Assembly: GCA_963710625.1 (NCBI GenBank)
Contig: CAVQBG010000008.1
Location: forward strand, 248,001-312,000
Reading direction: 5' to 3'
Source of the DNA: Sva-07 sp963710625
GTDB taxonomy: Bacteria > Actinomycetota > Acidimicrobiia > Acidimicrobiales > Ilumatobacteraceae
Length of the DNA: 64,000 nt
Below are positions 59,566-64,000 of the stretch, in pieces (the stretch's first letter is position 1; every line of letters starts with the position of its first letter). The position numbers were made by a program, and so were the translations under genes. The notes below the pieces were generated by a model. The model was not told where the DNA came from, searched no databases, and saw only the letters and a list, made by a program, of their open reading frames with translations.

Positions 59566-60052
59566 ATGGCCAGTCTTTGGAATCGCCTCCCTGTGTGGTT
59601 CGACTGGGTAGTGGCCTCGATCGTTGCGATGGTCGTGTTCAACGTGAACGTCACGACCGCAGGCGACCCGTTGAGCGGGGTGGGGCTCTCGGCCGGAGCC
59701 ACCGCGGCTGGGATCACCGAAGGCGCACGCTCAACGTTCTACGGTGCGCTCGTCGTCGGTGGTGTTGTGCACCGCCACCGGGCTGATCATCTCCACATCC
59801 GGTCGCCGATGGCGAACGGTGGGAGGACTCTTGACGAGGACCTTCGCGGGAGTGACCCTCGCAGGGGTGCTCGGCCTGCTGCTCGACTATCGCGATGGAC
59901 CGGTGCGCACGGTGCAGCTCTTCGTGTACCTGATGCTGGCTCTCGGCATCGTGCGACTCGCCAGGGTCGCGGCGCTGGCGAGCGGCGACGTGCCGCTCGA
60001 TCCTTCCTCCGATCAGGGCGTTGCTCGGGGATCTTCGGACGCTCGTCGCTGA
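59566..60052 (+). pseudogene. Small membrane protein gene broken by a one-base frameshift
   Basis: The first frame reads MASLWNRLPVWFDWVVASIVAMVVFNVNVTTAGDPLSGVGLSAGATAAGITEGARSTFYGALVV; from about 59755 a different frame continues VVLCTATGLIISTSGRRWRTVGGLLTRTFAGVTLAGVLGLLLDYRDGPVRTVQLFVYLMLALGIVRLARV. Each half supplies membrane helices and the join in GTCGGTGGTGTTG needs only one base. The whole would be about 160 residues with four helices. It is either inactivated or a sequencing error. No family is recognised. Confidence 0.55.
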
Positions 60053-60110
60053 CGCACACGGCTCGCGGCCGGCCTGAGGCTGCGAGCTGCTCGGCGTAGT
60101 GTCATCGTCC

Positions 60111-60482
60111 ATGGGGCTTGCGGGGAGTCGACAGGCGCCCTCTACCTGGCGGGCCCGCTCACTCGTCCTCGGTGCGATCGTGATCGCCGGTATCCCCAGC
60201 GCGTGCAGCGGGAGCACGGACGTCGAGGTGCTGGAGGTGTCGGTCCAGAACGAGGGTGCGACGCTCGTGTTCCAGGTCAACACCTGCAACGAGGACAGCA
60301 CCAGCGTGTCGGTCGTGGAGTCCGACAGCGAGATCATCGTGACGGCGAGCACCCGCGCCGGTTTCGGCTGTAGCGGAGGAGACGACTGCTCCGATCCCCG
60401 GTCTGTTCAGCTGGACGAACCGCTCGGCGACCGCCAGATCCTCGATGCAGACGGAAACGAAATACGTCGCGTTGATCCGTAG
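60111..60482 (+). CDS. Small lipoprotein, unknown function
   Basis: A 123-residue protein with a signal peptide ending in the lipobox IPSAC. The mature part is acidic and holds five cysteines (NTCNED, GFGCSGGDDCSD), suggesting disulfides outside the membrane, within a small beta-rich domain (VEVLEVSVQNEGATLVFQVNTC). TAGTGT lies eight bases before the ATG at 60111, near the leaderless spacing; a GTG at 60099 is less likely. Confidence 0.68.
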   Translation: MGLAGSRQAPSTWRARSLVLGAIVIAGIPSACSGSTDVEVLEVSVQNEGATLVFQVNTCNEDSTSVSVVESDSEIIVTASTRAGFGCSGGDDCSDPRSVQLDEPLGDRQILDADGNEIRRVDP

Positions 60483-60700
60483 CTCTCCGGATCGCTACGA
60501 CCCCGGCGCAGGCGGGCCGGTTCGTCGGGATCATGCGGTGCACGGCTTGAGCCGTGATGTTGCGGCGTCCGGTGGCATGCGGCCGCGATTCTGCCATCAG
60601 CCTGACACTGTGGTGCCGATATGTGGGCGCTCCCTCCGCATCGCACTTCGGTACGTTCTCGCCATGCCACTGCGAACGACCAACGGGATCGAGCAGAGCG

Positions 60701-60919
60701 ATGGGTGACCCCAACGGATTCTCGTGGACTCGACGGAAGAGTGGCGAAATCATCATCGAACATCACGGTCGGCAAGCAGCGGTCTTGCGAGGCCGTCCGG
60801 CTGAGGACTTCCTCTACGACGTGGGCCTGGGCGACGAGCAGGAAGTCATGGCGAGGACGACCGGCAACTACAAACGCGGGAACGAACGAGAGAGCCGGAA
60901 CCATCCACGAAATCGGTGA
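60701..60919 (+). CDS. Small conserved-looking protein (HHGR / TGNYKRGNER motif)
   Basis: A 72-residue soluble protein: FSWTRRKSGEIIIEHHGRQAAVLRGRPAEDFLYDVGLGDEQEVMARTTGNYKRGNER, then a short basic tail. I recall similarly sized actinobacterial proteins ending in a TGNYKRGNER-like motif, but no function is known to me. It starts at an ATG without a clear ribosome site, and a longer in-frame extension upstream has no such pattern. Confidence 0.6.
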   Translation: MGDPNGFSWTRRKSGEIIIEHHGRQAAVLRGRPAEDFLYDVGLGDEQEVMARTTGNYKRGNERESRNHPRNR

Positions 60920-61214
60920 ACGGGTCCTCTCACGAGGTTGACACGTCGTCTGGAACGATCGATCGGGATGATGCGGTGTTGAGCCTCGCCAGGTGTGATT
61001 CTGAGCTGTGAGTCTGGGCTGGCCGGTTGAAGGTGACCGGACCAGAGTTGGTGTCGGTGATCTGACGTGACCCGATCATCGGGTTGTCCGCGACCGATCA
61101 CGACATGACCTGGACCATGCCGGCTTCATGTGGACAGTCCTCGGTTCTCATCGACCCAAATGGTGACGGGTGGCCACTCTCGAGAGCCTTGAAGCTCGAA
61201 GGGGCCAGTTCGCC
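60920..61214. other. Intergenic stretch without a gene
   Basis: About 295 bases between two convergent genes. No recognisable ORF, RNA gene or strong terminator hairpin was found. Confidence 0.5.
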
Positions 61215-61949
61215 TCAGTCGTCGAGGAAGTCGACCGGCTTCCATTCTGCGGCGTCCGGGGTCACGAACTCGATGTCTTGCTGGAGGCTGTCGACGCCGA
61301 GGCCGAGACCGTCGTTGACGGTCAAGACAATCTTGCTTCCCGGTCCCGCGCCAGGAACGACAAATGCCAGAAGGCTGTCGACCGTGTCGGGCCAAGCCGC
61401 ATTCGAGAAGAACAGGTCGATCTGTTCGCCTTCTGCAGTGATGACGTGGGGAACGAAGATGCCGCCTCGTTCGGTGGCGTTTGAGCTGACGTCGAATCGG
61501 AACTGGACGAACATGCAGTGCTCATCATCGGTGTTCAGCAACTCGACCCACTCTTGGCAGGATGCGCCGAATTCTTCGGCGGTCGGGTCGTTGCCGACAA
61601 TGCCGACGATGTCGAGTGCGACGGTGGTTTCACCCACGACCCACTGGGGCTGAGGCAGTTCGGTGTTGACGCGGTTCGAGTCGACGGATGATCCCCACAC
61701 GACGGCCAGGTTCTCGTCTGATGATGTCTCGGCGGTGGCCGACGCCTCGGTCGTTGCCGGTGTGGCGGCCGCTGCGCCTTCGGTGGTTGATGGCGCCTCG
61801 GCGGTTGCTGACTTCTCGGTCGTGGGCGCGGTGACAGCGGTGGGGACGGTGGTGGCTGTCGCTTCGGAGTCGTCGTCACTTTCGCACGCAGCGATCGCGA
61901 TTGCGCAGGCGACGAGGGCCAGGGCGACGATGGTGCGGCTGGTTGCCAT
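61215..61949 (-). CDS. Thr/Ala-rich lipoprotein with DUF4352-like C-terminal domain
   Basis: A 244-residue lipoprotein. The signal peptide ends with lipobox IAAC; a linker of about 60 residues rich in Ala, Thr, Glu and Ser (TTEKSATAEAPSTTEG) follows. The C-terminal 150 residues have a beta-sandwich look (QWVVGETTVALDIVGIVGND ... CMFVQFRFDVSSNATERGG ... SLLAFVVPGAGPGSKIVLTVNDG), like DUF4352/telomeric-repeat-type extracellular domains. Two Cys (SCQEW, EHCMF) may form a disulfide. TACGAT stands six bases before the ATG at 61949, which decides this start. Confidence 0.75.
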   Translation of the reverse strand: MATSRTIVALALVACAIAIAACESDDDSEATATTVPTAVTAPTTEKSATAEAPSTTEGAAAATPATTEASATAETSSDENLAVVWGSSVDSNRVNTELPQPQWVVGETTVALDIVGIVGNDPTAEEFGASCQEWVELLNTDDEHCMFVQFRFDVSSNATERGGIFVPHVITAEGEQIDLFFSNAAWPDTVDSLLAFVVPGAGPGSKIVLTVNDGLGLGVDSLQQDIEFVTPDAAEWKPVDFLDD

Positions 61950-61976
61950 CTGGTAATCGTAGGCAAGGGCCGTCAT

Positions 61977-62448
61977 GGAAGGTCAGGTGTCGGCGATGAT
62001 GGATCAAGCCGTGGTCGTTCATCCACGGCGCCAACCCGCACCCGGGAACAACTCACGACGGCCCCGACCTCACCCTTCCCTGGACGGGTTCCGGCCCATC
62101 GTCGCGTCTCGAGTTCCGTCGACGGCTCGTGCAACTGAGCGACAACGCGCGCACCTGCCGGTCGGGCCTCCAACTTCGGCGTGGAGACCGCCGCCGCTCC
62201 GCGACCTGAGCGGAGCAAGTCACGGCCACCGGGAATATGCGGCACCGCATAGGCTTCGGAGTGTGCGGGTCGAACGGATCGGTCCAACGGATTACGGAGC
62301 TCGCGTTATGTGCGGGACCGGCTCAAGCGCAGGCGGCAGCTTCGCTGCGCACTCTGAATCGAGCCGAACCCGGCGTCGGCACCCTGTCCGGGCCGGAATC
62401 GGTCAGGTTGCTACGTTTCGGCGATCTGTACGTGTCGAAAGGACCCTG
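61977..62448. other. Intergenic stretch without a gene
   Basis: About 470 bases. An in-frame extension of the following SnoaL-like gene covers it, but its codon use and residues (arginine- and proline-rich) are those of non-coding frames. No RNA gene or repeat was seen. Confidence 0.5.
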
Positions 62449-62823
62449 ATGAGCGCACAGCAACCGGCCGAGGTGAGCGGACTGTTCGAGCGTTGTTTCG
62501 CCGATGGTGACCTGGAGGGTCTGATGGCCCTGTATGAGGACGACGCTGTGTTTCCCACACCGCGCGGCACCTCGACCGGGCATGACGAGATCCGTGCGAC
62601 GCTCAAGGCGTACCTCGATTCCGGCGCCAAGCTGGCGTTCGGCGAGTCCCTTGTCTTCCCTGCCGGTGATCTGGCGCTGATTCACACGCCGTGGACCATG
62701 CAGCTGCCTGATGGGTCGAGTCCTGAGGGGGCAACGGCCGAGGTCGTGCGCCGTCAGCCCAATGGCAGCTGGAAGTACGTGATCGACAACCCTGACGGGA
62801 CAGCACTGCTCCATCACGAGTGA
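62449..62823 (+). CDS. SnoaL-like / NTF2-fold protein
   Basis: A 124-residue protein of the nuclear-transport-factor-2 fold. VSGLFERCFADGDLEGLMALYEDDAVFPTPRGTSTGHDEIRATLKAYL is the characteristic start, and AEVVRRQPNGSWKYVIDNPDGT the end. Members are small cyclases, isomerases or binding proteins; the role here is unknown. GAAAGGACC before the ATG fixes the start. A second protein of similar kind begins at 63800. Confidence 0.85.
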   Translation: MSAQQPAEVSGLFERCFADGDLEGLMALYEDDAVFPTPRGTSTGHDEIRATLKAYLDSGAKLAFGESLVFPAGDLALIHTPWTMQLPDGSSPEGATAEVVRRQPNGSWKYVIDNPDGTALLHHE

Positions 62824-62921
62824 CGGGAAGCGGCACCGCACCCGGTGTCGCCCCGACTGAGTCCCACCCGACTCGTGGTGTGGGCCTGCCGCACGGACGC
62901 GACGCTCCCGCGTCGCGTCCG

Positions 62922-63449
62922 TCATTTCAGGCTGCGCTCCATGAACCGCCAGTTGTGATGCAGTTCGCTGGGAACTTCTGCGCCGTCATAGATGGGCCGG
63001 TCTTGGAATCCCTCGGCTTCGTAGAGCCGGTGTGCCGACGTCATGAACGGGCCGGAGTCGAGCCGCATGCTCGCATAGCCGTAGGACTCCGCGTCCGCGA
63101 TCAGACGTCTCACGATGGTGATTCCCAGCCCGCCGCCTCGCTGGTCCGGCCGCACGAACACCCGCTTCATCTCCGATGCTCCGTCGCTGGTGCGACGGAC
63201 GCCGCCCATGCCGACGACCTGCCCGTCGCGGTGAACGGTGTAGAACACTCCCTCGGGCGGCTCGGCGTCGCACAGCTTGTCGAGTGTGGCAGCCACGTAG
63301 TCGGGGATCGGCTGTCCCAGGAGCGCTGGCAGGCTGATCCCGAAGTCGTGTCGGATGTTCGCATCCAGCCAGTCGAGGTACTCGATGTTGAGTTCCGTCA
63401 ACATCGCGTGATCGCGGCGAGCGTCAGCGGGTACGAATGTGATCTCCAT
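62922..63449 (-). CDS. GNAT family N-acetyltransferase
   Basis: A 175-residue acetyltransferase. FYTVHRDGQVVGMGGVRR, EMKRVFVRPDQRGGGLGITIVRRLIADAESYGY (acetyl-CoA loop QRGGGLG) and RLDSGPFMTSAHRLYEAEGFQDRPIY give the complete GNAT core. The N-terminal 70 residues (YLDWLDANIRHDFGI) resemble amino-acid or amine acetyltransferases. Substrate unknown. It starts at an ATG at 63449. Confidence 0.88.
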   Translation of the reverse strand: MEITFVPADARRDHAMLTELNIEYLDWLDANIRHDFGISLPALLGQPIPDYVAATLDKLCDAEPPEGVFYTVHRDGQVVGMGGVRRTSDGASEMKRVFVRPDQRGGGLGITIVRRLIADAESYGYASMRLDSGPFMTSAHRLYEAEGFQDRPIYDGAEVPSELHHNWRFMERSLK

Positions 63450-63799
63450 GCAACGCCCTTACGTCCGTTGTCGAGCATCGGAGCTTCAACATGTTCTGCT
63501 CTGTGTGACTCACCTGTCGGCGACGGGCCACTCGATGCCCTGGATGGCAAGCGCAACCGTACCCGGAAGCGGATCCTCCGACCTGGCGAGGACTCGATGG
63601 CTCGCCTGGGCGGACACAGTGGCACGTTGGTCCAGCGATGTCGAAACTACTCGGAGGCCGCTGAGATCCCGGTGTAGCCGCGCTGGTCTCGATACGAGCA
63701 ACTTCGTGCATCCAGAAGGACCGCACACCGGCTGCGCCTGGCGCCCGGCTGGTCGCCCCCGACAGCGCAGGGAGCCTCAACTACACTGGGGAGGTCCTC
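63450..63799. other. Intergenic stretch without a gene
   Basis: About 350 bases between the divergent GNAT and NTF2-like genes. TACACT (63782-63787) is a plausible -10 for the latter, with GGGGAGG following as ribosome site. Nothing else was recognised. Confidence 0.5.
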
Positions 63800-64000
63800 A
63801 TGACCGATCAGACATCAGACGAGCAGACCGTCAAGCTTCTCGTAGAACAACTGATCACTGCGGCTGGCAACAATGACCTCGACACGTTCGAGGGGATGAT
63901 GGCCGCGCACGCCAACATCGGCTGGGCGTCCCTCCGAGATGGCGAGTGGACCACCTCAACCATGACCGCTGAGGATTGGATTGCTGAAGCGAGAGCAGAG
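63800..64000 (+). CDS. Probable SnoaL/NTF2-like protein, cut by the window end
   Basis: The frame starts at an ATG eight bases after GGGGAGG and stays open to the last base (67 codons). The sequence VKLLVEQLITAAGNNDLDTFEGMMAAHANIGWASLRDGEWTTSTMTAEDWIAEARAE has the helix-then-WASLRDGEW pattern of NTF2-fold proteins. The C-terminus lies outside the window, so family assignment is tentative. Confidence 0.6.
   Translation, partial: MTDQTSDEQTVKLLVEQLITAAGNNDLDTFEGMMAAHANIGWASLRDGEWTTSTMTAEDWIAEARAE

Overview
The window is high-GC DNA from a free-living actinobacterium. Gene content suggests the class Acidimicrobiia (Ilumatobacter-like): an F420-type luciferase-family oxidoreductase, a TIGR03086/maleylpyruvate-isomerase-like protein, an EthA-like Baeyer-Villiger monooxygenase, many SDR and fatty-acid genes, and an iron box of DtxR/IdeR type. 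This placement is inference from recognised families; no search was run. I saw no rRNA, tRNA, CRISPR array, phage or complete insertion sequence.

Layout. 1-4.2 kb: end of a PEP-utilising enzyme, a membrane protein overlapping it by 4 bp, and a sulfatase. 4.3-5.5 kb: OmpA-like envelope protein. 5.9-9.6 kb: a cupredoxin-multicopper oxidase fusion divergent from a luciferase-like oxidoreductase, a short GNAT protein, and YceI behind a dyad operator. 9.8-20.2 kb: VOC protein, TauD-type dioxygenase, YczE-like membrane protein, AroQ, GH2 glycosidase, EAL-HDOD protein, DoxX, histidine phosphatase, fatty-acid hydroxylase, SDR and CorA. 20.3-24.1 kb: BVMO, Gfo/Idh/MocA oxidoreductase, MTA/SAH nucleosidase, and a DUF2892 protein behind a CsoR/CstR-like dyad. 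24.1-27.9 kb: an iron(III) ABC importer (binding lipoprotein, fused permease, ATPase) under a DtxR/IdeR-like box. 27.9-31.0 kb: SDR and FadB-like beta-oxidation protein. 31.0-33.6 kb: a two-component system divergent from a small membrane protein. 33.7-43.6 kb: coiled membrane protein, acyl-CoA synthetase, SDR, GT-C-like protein, LURP-one-like protein, membrane proteins, and a CobW GTPase overlapping by one base a membrane-anchored PI-PLC-like protein.

43.6-64 kb looks more accessory and partly decayed. It holds a frameshifted arylsulfotransferase, a K+ channel, a baeRF-like protein, a methyltransferase, an HPF-like protein, DUF2254 and MscS (an envelope/ribosome stress set), a broken small lipoprotein, an isochorismatase, GNATs, a hydrolase, a glycosyltransferase remnant, a two-ACT regulator, an ABC-2 exporter, another frameshifted membrane gene, small lipoproteins and SnoaL-like proteins, the last running off the window.

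Two themes cut across the window. At least 13 genes carry a TANNNT hexamer exactly 6-7 bases before the start codon and no Shine-Dalgarno, the pattern expected for leaderless mRNAs; it also helps choose starts. Between 19 and 34 kb, stop codons are repeatedly capped by perfect or near-perfect hairpins with a shared GGGG..(T/C)..GA..CCCC core, which look like one dispersed REP-like/terminator family.
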